Shown: positions 16,462-24,828 of the stretch, one piece after another
Layout of the letters: each line of letters begins with the position of its first letter
Position numbering within the stretch: position 1 is the first letter of the stretch
Source: Oscillospiraceae bacterium
GTDB taxonomy: Bacteria > Bacillota > Clostridia > Oscillospirales > Ruminococcaceae
Direction: 5' to 3'
Assembly: GCA_025757985.1 (NCBI GenBank)
Contig: CP107210.1
Coordinates: 2,232,001-2,296,000, forward strand
DNA: 64,000 nt
The notes under the pieces: generated by a model
The model's input: the letters and a program-made list of their open reading frames with translations, nothing else
What the model was told of the DNA's origin: nothing
Database searches by the model: none
Program-made: the position numbers and the translations under genes

Positions 16462-17814
16462 ATGGACTACAGTATCTTACGCTACGGCGCTGTGCCAGAC
16501 GGTGTGACCAACTGCGCGGCAGCCATCCAACAGGCGGTCGATGCAGCCGCAGCGGCGGGCGGCGGGCGCGTTATCGTGCCGGCCGGGCGCTTTTTGAGCG
16601 GCTCCGTGCTGCTGAAGGACAATGTGGAGCTGCATCTGGAGAGCGGCGCGGTGCTTATCAGCAGCCTGAACCCCGCCGATATTACCCCGTTCCCTCAGGG
16701 CGGGGACGGCACCGACCCTGACGACACCGCCGACGGCTGGGAGGGCGGCTTCTTTTTGGGGGCCAGCCACGCCAAAAATGTGACCATCAGCGGCATGGGC
16801 ACGATCTACGGTCAGGGCGACAAGGTGTTTTTGGACAAGGATGTGGACAACGGCTTCCACGAATGCCCGAAATTCTGCGAGGCATTCCGCCCGCGCATGA
16901 TGCTGTTTGAAGCAGTCGAAAACTTTACCGTGCGCGATGTGACCCTGCAGGACGCGGCGTTCTGGACGCTGCACATGGCAGGCTGCCGGCATGTGCGTAT
17001 CCAGAACATCATGATTTTAAACGATGACCGCGGCGCCAACAATGACGGTATCGACCCCGATTGCTGTCAGGATGTCGTCATCTCCAACTGCATCGTGCGC
17101 ACCGGCGATGACGCCATCGTGGTCAAATCCACCGGGCCGATGTCCCGCCGCTACGGTGCAAGCGAGAATGTGGCCATCACGGGCTGCATCTTACATTCCC
17201 GCGATTCTGCGCTGAAAATCGGAACCGAGACCCACGGTGTGATCCGCAATGTGACGCTGAGCGACTGCGTCATTGACGACTGCTCCCGCGCGGTGGGCGT
17301 CTGGGTGCGGGACGGCGGCACGGTGGAGGACATCCATGTCCACCATCTGACCGGCTGCACCCGCCGCTACGCCGACTCCTACCAGCTGCCCGGTGCGCCG
17401 GGCTGGTGGGGCAAGGGCGAGCCGGTGTTTGTCAGCGCCACGCCGCGCAAGGACAAGACCGGCCCGGCAGGCGTGATCCGCCGCGTCAGCTTTGACCATT
17501 TGTACCTGACAAGTGAAAGCTGCGCCTTTGCGGCCGGCGAGCCGGACAGCGAAATTCAGGACCTGCGCATCAGCGAGATGCACCTGACGCTGCAGCACCG
17601 CGGCACCCAGCCCGGCGGCCTGTTTGACGAGCAACCCTCGGCCCGGCACATCTACCCGCACGCCATCCCGGCGCTGTACGCCCGCTGCGTGGACGGCCTG
17701 ACCGTCAGGGACAGCACGGTGCGCTTTGTCGGTGAGAACGAGGCATGGGACGGCAGCGTAGCCGAGCTGGAGCACTGCCGCCGCGCAAAGCTGGATTTGG
17801 AAAAGCTTATATAA
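16462..17814 (+). CDS. GH28-like pectin glycosidase (polygalacturonase / rhamnogalacturonan hydrolase fold)
   Basis: 450 residues of right-handed beta-helix. It opens with the GH28 hallmark YGAVPDGVTNCAAAIQQAVD and GGGRVIVPAGRFLSGSVLLK, and has the catalytic aspartate blocks NNDGIDPD (D195 region) and GDDAIVVKS (D216, D217). The usual GHG and RIK motifs of polygalacturonases are absent; the corresponding region reads ENVAITGC and SALKIGTE. That places it in a divergent GH28 subgroup often next to GH105 and rhamnose genes. No signal peptide, so it likely acts on imported oligogalacturonides. It is followed 18 bp later by rhaM, supporting a role on rhamnogalacturonan. Confidence 0.88.
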   Translation: MDYSILRYGAVPDGVTNCAAAIQQAVDAAAAAGGGRVIVPAGRFLSGSVLLKDNVELHLESGAVLISSLNPADITPFPQGGDGTDPDDTADGWEGGFFLGASHAKNVTISGMGTIYGQGDKVFLDKDVDNGFHECPKFCEAFRPRMMLFEAVENFTVRDVTLQDAAFWTLHMAGCRHVRIQNIMILNDDRGANNDGIDPDCCQDVVISNCIVRTGDDAIVVKSTGPMSRRYGASENVAITGCILHSRDSALKIGTETHGVIRNVTLSDCVIDDCSRAVGVWVRDGGTVEDIHVHHLTGCTRRYADSYQLPGAPGWWGKGEPVFVSATPRKDKTGPAGVIRRVSFDHLYLTSESCAFAAGEPDSEIQDLRISEMHLTLQHRGTQPGGLFDEQPSARHIYPHAIPALYARCVDGLTVRDSTVRFVGENEAWDGSVAELEHCRRAKLDLEKLI

Positions 17815-17832
17815 CAAAAGGAGCGTATACAA

Positions 17833-18150
17833 ATGGAGCATATGGCATGGAAGGGCCGCATCAAGCCCGGCTGCAAGGCAGAATATCAGCGCCGCCACGC
17901 GGAAATCTGGCCCGAGATGGTCAAGGTGCTGAAGGATGCAGGCATCTGCAATTACAGCATTTTCTACTGCAACGATGAGCTGTTCGGCTATTACGAGTGC
18001 GAAAAGGGTGTTGCCTACGCCGAAAAGGTACAGGCCGAAAGCCCGGTCGTTGACCGCTGGAACGACTACATGAAGGACATTCTGGAGCTGGAAATGGACC
18101 CCGTCACCGGTGCCCAGCCCAAGCTGGAGCAGGTGTTCCGGCTAGATTGA
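17833..18150 (+). CDS. rhaM: L-rhamnose mutarotase
   Basis: 105 residues, the full length of RhaM. The family pattern is plain: AWKGRIKPGCKAEYQRRHAE, IWPEMVKVLKDAGICNYSIF, LFGYYEC, and the C-terminal tail KLEQVFRLD with a conserved aspartate. It interconverts the alpha and beta anomers of L-rhamnose in the cytoplasm. AAAGGAGC lies 7 bp before the ATG, and the gene is in an operon with the GH28-like gene. A terminator follows at once. No other rhamnose catabolic genes (RhaA, RhaB, RhaD) are in the window. Confidence 0.95.
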   Translation: MEHMAWKGRIKPGCKAEYQRRHAEIWPEMVKVLKDAGICNYSIFYCNDELFGYYECEKGVAYAEKVQAESPVVDRWNDYMKDILELEMDPVTGAQPKLEQVFRLD

Positions 18151-18177
18151 GAAAGGGCAAAACATCGATATGCAGGC

Positions 18178-18212
18178 AAAAGCCCCCGCTGCTTATGGCA
18201 GTGGGGGCTTTT
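18178..18212. terminator. Hairpin terminator between rhaM and the convergent GH105 gene
   Basis: Arms AAAAGCCCCCGCTGC and GCAGTGGGGGCTTTT with a 5-base loop; A and T runs on both sides make it bidirectional. Confidence 0.92.
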
Positions 18213-18227
18213 GCCCTGTCAGACAAT

Positions 18228-19277
18228 TTACAACGCGCCGTCCGAGCGGACATTGTCGTAGTTCAGCACACCGGCGAAGAATGCCAGCGCCAGACCCTGA
18301 CCCCAGCCCTGAATCCAGTCGCGGCTGATGCCGCGGTAGCCATCGGCGTCCTTCATGACCGCCGTGCCGCCCGAGACATTCAGCACACGGCCGTCCGGGC
18401 TGACATTGGCCAGCATACCGGGGATGGCCTTGTTGATGTACTTGATGTGCAGGGGGTTGCCCTTGGTGATCATGGCGGCGGCGATGCCGGCGCTCGCGCT
18501 GACCTCCTCATAGGAGGTGGCATCGTCCACGATCGTGCGCCACAGGCCGTTCTCGGTCTGACAGAGCTTGAGCGCGGCCAGCTGGTCGTTCAGGCTGCCG
18601 ACCACATCCAAGAACTTGGGGTAGAGGTAGCACTGCGGCAGCCGCACGCCGACCTGCGCCATCGTGTAGGCCGCCCATGCGTTGGCGCGCCCCCACTTGA
18701 TGCCCGACATATGGTCGCCGGTGATGTTGTTGTAGCCGTGGTAGTACAGCCCGCTCTCAGGGTCCTGCAGGTACTTGATGTGCCAGTAATACTGGTTCAG
18801 CGCATCATCGATCAGGGCCTCGTCCTTCAAAAGCACGCCCATCCGCAGCAGGAAGAAGCCCGCCATAAAGAGTGTGTCTGCCCACGCCTGCTCGGGGAAG
18901 TCGTTGTTGACCGAGACGGTGTGCTGCAGAACATGATTGCCGAAGCGCAGTGCCTCCTTTTCCAGATACTCGACCTTGCTTTTGGCGATGTCCAGATACT
19001 TTTCATCACCGGTATGCTCATACAGGGTGATCAGGCAGTGCCCCATTGAGCAGGTGTTGACCGTCCAGCTCGGCAGGCCCAGCTCAATATACTCGTCCAC
19101 GCGGTCCTTGACCAGCTGCAGGTAGCGTTCGTTTTTGGTGACCTCATACGCCTCGCAGATGCCGTAGTAGGCAACACCGCAGGGCCAGTCCCATGTCATA
19201 TCCATCCGCATCGTGCGGTCCACGATCTTGTCGATGGTAGCCTCAATTTGGGCCTTGTCAAAAATCAGGTTTGCCAT
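18228..19277 (-). CDS. GH105 unsaturated rhamnogalacturonyl hydrolase (YteR/YesR-like)
   Basis: 349 residues, near the 370 of B. subtilis YteR. The alpha/alpha-barrel pattern of the family is visible: MTWDWPCGVAYYGICEAYEV near the N-terminus, VNNDFPEQAWADTLFMAGFF containing the catalytic-side aspartate, and WGRANAWAAYTMAQV. The enzyme removes the unsaturated galacturonyl residue left by pectate or rhamnogalacturonan lyases. It lacks a signal peptide, so works on imported oligosaccharides. It is placed between the GH28-like/rhaM pair and a deacetylase gene, consistent with a rhamnogalacturonan pathway. No cognate lyase is present in the window. Confidence 0.93.
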   Translation of the reverse strand: MANLIFDKAQIEATIDKIVDRTMRMDMTWDWPCGVAYYGICEAYEVTKNERYLQLVKDRVDEYIELGLPSWTVNTCSMGHCLITLYEHTGDEKYLDIAKSKVEYLEKEALRFGNHVLQHTVSVNNDFPEQAWADTLFMAGFFLLRMGVLLKDEALIDDALNQYYWHIKYLQDPESGLYYHGYNNITGDHMSGIKWGRANAWAAYTMAQVGVRLPQCYLYPKFLDVVGSLNDQLAALKLCQTENGLWRTIVDDATSYEEVSASAGIAAAMITKGNPLHIKYINKAIPGMLANVSPDGRVLNVSGGTAVMKDADGYRGISRDWIQGWGQGLALAFFAGVLNYDNVRSDGAL

Positions 19278-19307
19278 TGCTCTCTCCTTTTTAAATTGCG
19301 AATCCGC

Positions 19308-20120
19308 TTATACCAGCGCCACTGTCTTTCCGGCGGGGATCTCATAGTGGCGGCCGTCCACCTCGACCCAGATGGACTGGGCGTTGGGGTTGCAGACCTT
19401 ATCGCCCGCGGCGGTGTACTGCAGGCGGGCGGCATCGGCCATGTAGTCCACGATCTCGATATTGGTGGCGTACCAGGTGTCCTCGCGCCCGCCGACCAGC
19501 TGGCAGAACTGCTCCATCAATGCCCAGTCCTCCTCGGTGCGGAACTCAAAGCTGTGGCCCCAGACATACATCATGTAGAGATACTGCGTCTTGTACAGCT
19601 CTACAAAGCGCTTGCCGTCCTCCAGCAGGTTGTGGGTGTGGTGGCAGGTGGCTTTCCATGTCATAAAATCGTGGGGCATCGCAAAGTCGTGGGTGTCGCC
19701 CACAACGCGGGCGTAGCGGATGCCCAGCGCGGGCAGCAGGGCGGCGATCTCCGGTGTCCAGCTGCCGTTGGGGTAGGCAAGGCCGCGCACAGGGTAGCCC
19801 ATGACGCCCTCAAGCTGCATACGGTCGGCCAGCACCTGCCGTGCGGTCTGATCCAGCGGGCTGCGGGAGATGGTGGGGTGGTGGTAGGTGTGACAGGCGA
19901 CCTCATGGCCCTTGTACAGCTCGACCCACTCGCTCTCCGGGATGCGCTCGGGGCGGGGCAGGCCGCCGTTCAGGTTAAAGGTGCCCCGGATGCCGTAGCG
20001 GTTGAACAGCTCGACAAGGCGGCGGTCCTCCAAACGGCCATCATCATAGCTCATCGTCAGCACCTTATGCTTGCCGCCGGGGAAGCAGGTGTAAATGACC
20101 TTCGGTTCGGTGTAGTTCAT
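19308..20120 (-). CDS. Polysaccharide deacetylase (NodB/CE4-like)
   Basis: 270 residues from an ATG at 20120 preceded by AAGAAGG at 8 bp; a TTG eight codons upstream is less likely. The CE4 metal motif is seen as LTMSYDDGRLEDRRLVELFN (the paired aspartates) and HEVACHTYHHPTISRS (HxxxH-type histidines); later YPNGSWTPEIAALLPALGIR matches motif 3 and the PDGHSFEF-like block WGHSFEFRTEEDW resembles motif 4. Such proteins remove acetyl groups from N- or O-acetylated glycans. No signal peptide, so a cytosolic substrate is expected, plausibly acetylated pectin fragments. The same family includes other activities, so the substrate is open. Confidence 0.86.
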   Translation of the reverse strand: MNYTEPKVIYTCFPGGKHKVLTMSYDDGRLEDRRLVELFNRYGIRGTFNLNGGLPRPERIPESEWVELYKGHEVACHTYHHPTISRSPLDQTARQVLADRMQLEGVMGYPVRGLAYPNGSWTPEIAALLPALGIRYARVVGDTHDFAMPHDFMTWKATCHHTHNLLEDGKRFVELYKTQYLYMMYVWGHSFEFRTEEDWALMEQFCQLVGGREDTWYATNIEIVDYMADAARLQYTAAGDKVCNPNAQSIWVEVDGRHYEIPAGKTVALV

Positions 20121-20147
20121 AAACAAAACCTTCTTTTTTGTCAAAAT

Positions 20148-20381
20148 TTATTTGAAATTCGCCCGCAGCACATCCAGTGCCGGGGTGGTATCCTGCAAAA
20201 GCTGCTGCACAAAAGCCTGTGCCGTGCGGCAGGCGCCGGCGTTTTGCTGGTGGGCGTTGTCCTGCTTTGCGCCCACCCACATATAGCGGGCCTTGCAGCG
20301 CTCAGCGCCAAAGGCGGTGTTGGCGGCGGCGGTAGCGGCAGCCACGGCGATTGCACTGTTTTTGTCGTGGATATGCAGCAT
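20148..20381 (-). pseudogene. Unrecognised gene 3' fragment
   Basis: A 77-codon frame ending 28 bp before the deacetylase ATG, without an upstream ribosome site. The later half (RCKARYMWVGAKQDNAHQQN, then TAQAFVQQLLQDT) reads as real protein rather than a shadow, while the first 20 codons overlap the MATE remnant on the other strand. It is probably the C-terminus of a gene lost by deletion; I cannot name the family. Confidence 0.4.
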
Positions 20382-21141
20382 TTTTTACATTCGCCGCCGC
20401 TGCACAGAGCTTGCGCTGCCTGTTTTGCCCTGCGGCTTTGATGCCGGAGCCCTGCGCCAGATTGTGCGCATCGGTCTGCCGCTGGGGCTGAACTCAGCGC
20501 TGTACTCCATCGGGCATGTCTTTTTGCAGGTGCTGTACAACCTGCAGGGGTCGGTTTTTGTGGCGGGCTGCTCGGTGGCGGGCAAGGAAGGGCGCACCTG
20601 CTGGCTGCTGGTCAACGAGGGCAACACCCCCATCAAGACCCGACTGACCCTGCCGGTGGATGCTCCGCTTTGCCGGTACGATCTGTGGAACGGCCAGCCC
20701 TGCGCCTGCCCGGCCGAGCGTACCGCCAAGGGGGCCTGCCTGCCGCTGGAGCTGCCCGCGCGCGGCAGCCTGCTGCTGTTCACCTGCACTGCGCGGGAAA
20801 GCGAGGCCCTTCCCCTGCCGCCCACCTATCTGTCGCTGGCCGCACCAGACTTTACCCTTGCGGACGAGGACGCGGCCCATCTCACCAAGACCTACCGCGC
20901 CACACTGCAGATCACAGCAACGGAGCTGCAGACCGCCACGCCGCTGCTGACCCTGCCCGGGCAGGAGATGGCCGAGCTGACTGTCAACGACCAGCCGGCG
21001 GGCGTCTCCTTCTGGCCGCCGCACAAATTCCCGCTGGCGGGGCTTTTGACCCCCGGCGAAAACACCCTGACGCTGACCCTGACCGGCAGCCCGGCCAACC
21101 GCTACGGCAAGCACCCGGTACCCTACGGGCTGGATACATAA
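20293..21141 (+). pseudogene. Chimeric remnant: MATE transporter segment joined in frame to a glycosidase C-terminus
   Basis: The frame from about 20320 to 20585 encodes a middle piece of a MATE-family multidrug exporter: a membrane helix, then FYIRRRCTELAL, and DAGALRQIVRIGLPLGLNSA with YSIGHVFLQVLYNLQG, which is the classic start of the second MATE half. At about 20585 (VAGK then EGRTCWLLVNEG) the same frame changes to a beta-rich protein typical of the C-terminal part of large glycoside hydrolases (GH106 or GH2 type): DLWNGQPCACPAERT, LELPARGSLLLFTC, and a jelly-roll ending TLTLTGSPANRYGKH. No start site fits either half. It is a deletion junction between two unrelated genes that kept the frame. 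Confidence 0.72.
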
Positions 21142-21267
21142 GCACAGGCCTCGTGCATCAAAAAACGGCGAGGCGTTCACCAAGCGCAGCCTTGGATTTT
21201 TCTCCTTCCCTATTGGGACTTTGTTTTGTCGGCCCCTTGTGTTGTCTTTATGATACCACATCTTTTG

Positions 21268-21566
21268 CAAAAACAAAATGTACGCATCTGCTGACCATCG
21301 AGTTTGGCCGCCCGGTCACGGTGGACGAGCTGCGGCTGACGCTGCGCGCGGACTTCCCGCACGACAGCTACTGGACGCAGGCGACTGTGGCGTTTGATGA
21401 CGGCAGCCGCGAGGTTTTGCAGCTGACCAAAACCGCCGCGCCGCAGGTGTTTGCCCTTGCCCCGCGCACCGTGCAGAGCCTGAAGCTGTTTGAACTGAAA
21501 AAGGCCGATGATGCGTCGCCGTTCCCGGCGCTGACGCAGATCGAAGTCTGGGGAACGGAGGAATAA
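21268..21566 (+). pseudogene. C-terminal fragment with a discoidin-like (F5/8 type C) carbohydrate-binding module
   Basis: About 95 codons: LTIEFGRPVTVDELRLTLRA, DFPHDSYWTQATVAFDDGSR, TQIEVWGTEE at the end. This is the beta-sandwich edge and C-terminus of a discoidin-type domain normally at the end of a larger carbohydrate-active protein. The upstream sequence is AT-rich and does not encode the rest. It sits in a row of fragments between 20.1 and 21.95 kb. Confidence 0.6.
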
Positions 21567-21568
21567 TT

Positions 21569-21946
21569 CTATGCCGGTACTTTGGGGCGGCAGCAGTACA
21601 AAGCTGCCGGGGTGCTGTCCAGTGCATCGGTCAGCTTTGCGCGGCGGTCATCGCCGGGCTCTGGGTCTGCCGCTGTCAGCTGGGCAAGTTGGCTTTGGAT
21701 CGTGATATCCACCGCAATGCTGCGGGTCAGCACATCCATCTGCTGCAGGTCATCATCAACGCGCTGGACAAAGAAGTCCAGCTCCTGCAGCGATTTCTCG
21801 TAGAGCTTTTCCTCAAAGACGGACAGCCCGATATGCAGCGCCGCGACCATCAGGGCGCAGCTGAACAGCGTCATCACCGAAAAGATGCTGACAAATTTCT
21901 GCGAAATGGGCAGGTCAAGAAACCGTTTTTTGAAGCGGGTGAGCAT
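21569..21946 (-). pseudogene. N-terminal fragment of a YesM-like sensor histidine kinase
   Basis: The first about 110 codons of a two-component sensor: MLTRFKKRFLDLPISQKFVS, a membrane helix (IFSVMTLFSCALMVAALHIG), then the start of an extracellular sensor region (ELDFFVQRVDDDLQQMDVLT). It stops at 21569 in unrelated sequence (YCCRPKVPA), so the second membrane helix, HAMP and kinase domains are missing. YesM/YesN pairs often regulate pectin genes, as found in this neighbourhood. Confidence 0.7.
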
Positions 21947-21979
21947 GAGGAGAGAACCCTTTGTACCTAACGGCAGAGT

Positions 21980-22067
21980 TGTAGGGGCCGCACATGTGCG
22001 GCCCGCAAGTGAAAGGCAAACGAGCGTTTGCGGGAAAGCTGCGGGCCGGGCATGCCCGGCCCCTACA
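21980..22067. repeat. Composite palindromic repeat bounded by TGTAGGGGCCG / CGGCCCCTACA
   Basis: An 88-bp element whose outer ends are exact inverted copies, with inner palindromes GGCCGCACATGTGCGGCC and GCCGGGCATGCCCGGC and a third pair CCCGCAA / TTGCGGG in the centre. A related element lies at 24105-24186 and a half copy near 12540. It resembles REP/BIME-type dispersed extragenic palindromes. Confidence 0.75.
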
Positions 22068-22079
22068 TGGGCAGCTGCA

Positions 22080-24086
22080 TCAGAAGCCCCACCGCTGCTC
22101 CATCAGCAGCCAGAGGTCGTCATCGCCGGGGTGAGGCTCGGTGTTCAGGATCAGCATGATGCGGCGCTCGTCCTCGGGGTCGCCGAACTCGCGCATCCAC
22201 TCGTAGTAGTGCGGTCCCTCGCCGAGGGTGCGGGCAAAGCCCATGAGATACCCGCAGACCTGTGCGCTCTGGCGCACATCGGTCTGACATTCGTTGGCAT
22301 AATAGCCGACCCATTTGCCATGCTCGCGTTCCTGCATGGCGCGGTAGGCCTGCACATACAGCCGCTTGGCGCAGCCTGCGTAGTAGAAGCAGTGCTGCCA
22401 GTCGGCGGCAAGGCCGGCGGTCAGCGCCCGGCAGACAAACGCAGCCCCCTGCGCCCACAGGTCGTAGAGCCGCGCCTGCAGCATCACGCTGTCCATAAAC
22501 AGCACGCGCGGGCGGCCGGTCAACTCGGCCAGCACCTTTTCACATTCGCGCCGGTAGGCTGCATAGCTTTGGACTGCCTTGTCAAAGACGGCGGTGCAGT
22601 GCTGCAGCTGCCCGGCAAAGGTCGGCTGCTCACACAGCCAGCGCAGGTTCTCGGCGGGGGCGGTGCGGTCTTGGATAAACTGCGAAATCAGCATACGCGG
22701 CACATGGTTGTAGAACTGGTCACCGGCATGATCGTCCTCATGCGGGCCGTAGGGCACGGCAAACTGTGCATAATCCGCAAGGCACTGTGCGATCTCGCAC
22801 CGGTACAAAAGGCCGTAGTAGGCGGCGGTGTAGGCAATGCACTGCTGCCCGGCGTCCACCGTGCCGTCCCGCCAGCAGCGGGCGATCAGATCCAGCAGCA
22901 TCGCATGGGGCTTGACATTCGAGCAGTTCACCAGCCAGTAATCATCGGCACCGTGGGCCAGCACATCGGCCAGCTCCTTCGCCACAAAGGCTGCCGAGTT
23001 GGGCAGCGCCGTGATGTGGCTGGCAGCCTGCAGGTCATAGAAGGATGCGTGATAGTAGATACCGTGGGCGCTTGTATCGCCCAGCGCCGGCAGAGCCGGT
23101 ACACGGGGGTTGTTGTTTTCCTGACGGCGGCTGACCATTTTGCCGAAGCCGTTGTCCGCCCAGATCTTGATGACATCGGCGGGCAGCTGCAAAAAGCCAT
23201 CCTTGTACAGCTCCATCGTCTCGCCGTAGAGGTTTGTGCAGCAGACGGCCTCGGGGTCGTTGGCCCTGACCAGATCGTACTGCTCTTTTATTAAGGAAGA
23301 AATCAGCGCGCCGCGCTTTTCCGGCGTGTCGTACTGGGGGTCATCGTCCCAGAAGGGGCGGTCGCCCTGCCCGCGGAAGCCGATGTTCCAGACAACGCGC
23401 ATATCCTTCTGCGCATCAATGCCCGCCTGCCAGAGCGCGCGGAATTTCTCCGGGTACTTGCTGTACATCGGCTCCAGATCGGGGTAGGCCTGCGCGAACA
23501 TCTCGGCACCCAAAGGCTCGGCGTGGTGGTGGGTGATGATAAGACCCATATCGGCGGCGGTCCGGCGGTAAAGCAGGCCGTTTTTGCCGGTGCCGGGTAT
23601 GACCATGTTGCCGCCGAGGCGCAGCAGTGCCTCAAACGCCATGATGAACGGCAGATCGCTGCGCCGCTCGACCTTCCAGTGGGAGAGCAGCGTCTCATCA
23701 TTGACAAACCAGCCGCGGTAGCGCACCCGGTACGGCTTGGACTCCACGACCGTGCCGGCCGCTATCGCCGCATCTTCCCGGACTTCGGGGGTCTGGTCAT
23801 TCCAGAACCAGAACGGCTGGACGCCGAGATACCGGCGGCTGATCTCAAACAGGCCGTAGACAAAGCCCAGATCATCGGCAGCCGAGAGCAGCAGTGTGTC
23901 CGCCCCGGCCGTCAGAACATACTGCTCTGCGGCCAGCGTATCGTTTACATTCAGCAGGACACGCCCGCCGGGGGCCTCGGTCGCGCTGAAAACGCGGTCA
24001 AAATCGCGGCGCAGCGCTTTCAGCGCATACTGCACCGGCTTGGCCGCAGGTGCGGCGGGGAGAACGGTATTTTTGTTCAAAAGCAT
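22080..24086 (-). CDS. GH115-family glycosidase (alpha-glucuronidase type)
   Basis: 668 residues from an ATG at 24086 preceded by AGGGTG; a GTG three codons upstream is possible. The N-terminal domain (LLLSAADDLGFVYGLFEISR, then YLGVQPFWFWND) is the entry fold shared by GH115 and GH67 enzymes, followed by the barrel with YRVRYRGWFVNDETLL, LRLGGNMVIPGTG, GLIITHHHAEPLG and the family block GIYYHASFYDLQAASH. GH115 enzymes remove 4-O-methyl-glucuronic acid from xylan or arabinogalactan. The protein is at the short end of the family, with no obvious C-terminal beta-sandwich. No signal peptide. Palindromic repeats lie on both sides of the gene, and fragments of other genes follow. Confidence 0.85.
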   Translation of the reverse strand: MLLNKNTVLPAAPAAKPVQYALKALRRDFDRVFSATEAPGGRVLLNVNDTLAAEQYVLTAGADTLLLSAADDLGFVYGLFEISRRYLGVQPFWFWNDQTPEVREDAAIAAGTVVESKPYRVRYRGWFVNDETLLSHWKVERRSDLPFIMAFEALLRLGGNMVIPGTGKNGLLYRRTAADMGLIITHHHAEPLGAEMFAQAYPDLEPMYSKYPEKFRALWQAGIDAQKDMRVVWNIGFRGQGDRPFWDDDPQYDTPEKRGALISSLIKEQYDLVRANDPEAVCCTNLYGETMELYKDGFLQLPADVIKIWADNGFGKMVSRRQENNNPRVPALPALGDTSAHGIYYHASFYDLQAASHITALPNSAAFVAKELADVLAHGADDYWLVNCSNVKPHAMLLDLIARCWRDGTVDAGQQCIAYTAAYYGLLYRCEIAQCLADYAQFAVPYGPHEDDHAGDQFYNHVPRMLISQFIQDRTAPAENLRWLCEQPTFAGQLQHCTAVFDKAVQSYAAYRRECEKVLAELTGRPRVLFMDSVMLQARLYDLWAQGAAFVCRALTAGLAADWQHCFYYAGCAKRLYVQAYRAMQEREHGKWVGYYANECQTDVRQSAQVCGYLMGFARTLGEGPHYYEWMREFGDPEDERRIMLILNTEPHPGDDDLWLLMEQRWGF

Positions 24087-24104
24087 GGCAATCACCCTAT
24101 ATAC

Positions 24105-24186
24105 AAATGTAGGGGCGTTTTCCTATCCGCCCGTGCAGCTCTGCCAACGGCACGGCCCCACGGGCGCATACAGGATGCGCCCCTAC
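24105..24186. repeat. Second palindromic element bounded by TGTAGGGGCG / CGCCCCTACG
   Basis: About 82 bp, outer ends in inverted orientation as in the 21980-22067 copy, with an internal GCCCGTG...CACGGGC-type pair. It fills the gap between the GH115 start and the gene remnants next to the CRISPR array. Confidence 0.7.
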
Positions 24187-24202
24187 GTTCTTTCTATTTA
24201 TT

Positions 24203-24262
24203 TTAACCCTTAATGCCGTCTGTGGCAATACTCTCTACCAGATATTTCTGGAACTTGATCAG
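24203..24262 (-). pseudogene. C-terminal remnant of a sugar ABC permease
   Basis: The last 19 codons, LIKFQKYLVESIATDGIKG, are the usual C-terminus of MalG/LplC-type permeases. Nothing of the rest of the gene is present. It directly abuts the beta-helix remnant. Confidence 0.65.
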
Positions 24263-24309
24263 CATGGATGTGGCTGCCGAGCCGGGCGGCATCGTACAGC
24301 AGCACGGCG

Positions 24310-24490
24310 GCACGGCGGGGAAAATCCAGCCGTGATACACATGGGTGGGCGAGTCCGGTGCGCACCCATAATCCTGATACCAGATGCCCTGTCCGTCGTT
24401 GTCGATGGGGGCACCGCCTTCACCATAAGCACCGATGGTGATGGGGCAGTTTTCTGCGCCGCTGCATTGCAGCTGCAAAAATATCAATGC
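24310..24490 (-). pseudogene. Fragment of a beta-helix gene paralogous to the one at 4.1-5.4 kb
   Basis: FLQLQCSGAENCPITIGAYG and QGIWYQDYGCAPDSPTHVYH are nearly identical to residues about 60-110 of the protein at 4139-5428. The copy is cut at both ends, has small deletions (CAPCIAAD to APIDND) and then shifts frame before the permease remnant. It lies 30 bp from the first CRISPR repeat, so the array borders degraded DNA rather than an AT-rich leader. Confidence 0.85.
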
Positions 24491-24519
24491 GCTGACCTCC
24501 CCCCACAACCACCCACACA

Positions 24520-24819
24520 GTCATAGTTTCCTAATAGCTCTTGGTATGGTATAATGTCTAAGCGGCTTTAGTAGTTTCTATTGTAGTCATAGTTCCCTAA
24601 TAGCTCTTGGTATGGTATAATCAACTCGCACCGCAAAATTGTGTGGAAGTGGTCATAGTTCCCTAATAGCTCTTGGTATGGTATAATCAGGGACTGCAAG
24701 GCGCTGCTGGTGCAGATGTCATAGTTCCCTAATAGCTCTTGGTATGGTATAATAGGTGGGCGTGCCGGAGAAATACTATTTGAGTCATAGTTCCCTAATA
24801 GCTCTTGGTACGGTATAAT
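24520..24819 (+). CRISPR. Type II-C CRISPR array: 5 repeats of 36 bp, 4 spacers of 30 bp
   Basis: Repeats at 24520-24555, 24586-24621, 24652-24687, 24718-24753 and 24784-24819; all four spacers are exactly 30 bp. The repeat begins GTCATAGTTCCC and ends GGTATGGTATAAT, the same layout as the Neisseria II-C repeat (GTTGTAG...ACAAT). Its last nine bases form a perfect extended -10 box (TGGTATAAT), so each spacer can have its own promoter, as shown for Neisseria; this is inferred. The first repeat has TTTCC for TTCCC; the last has TACGG for TATGG, which breaks the TG of the extended -10 and marks it as the trailer end. Transcription would run rightward to the terminator at 24829. No leader is recognisable on the left. 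The spacer targets are unknown. Confidence 0.98.
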
Positions 24820-24828
24820 AGGCTATGC

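Noticed and set aside
22080..24086. GH115 gene as truncated
   Set aside because: It is short for the family but has a good start, a normal end and no fragment character; Firmicutes members of similar length are plausible.
24310..24519. A CRISPR leader left of the array
   Set aside because: The sequence is a beta-helix gene fragment plus a short C-rich stretch; it has no promoter and no AT-rich leader character.
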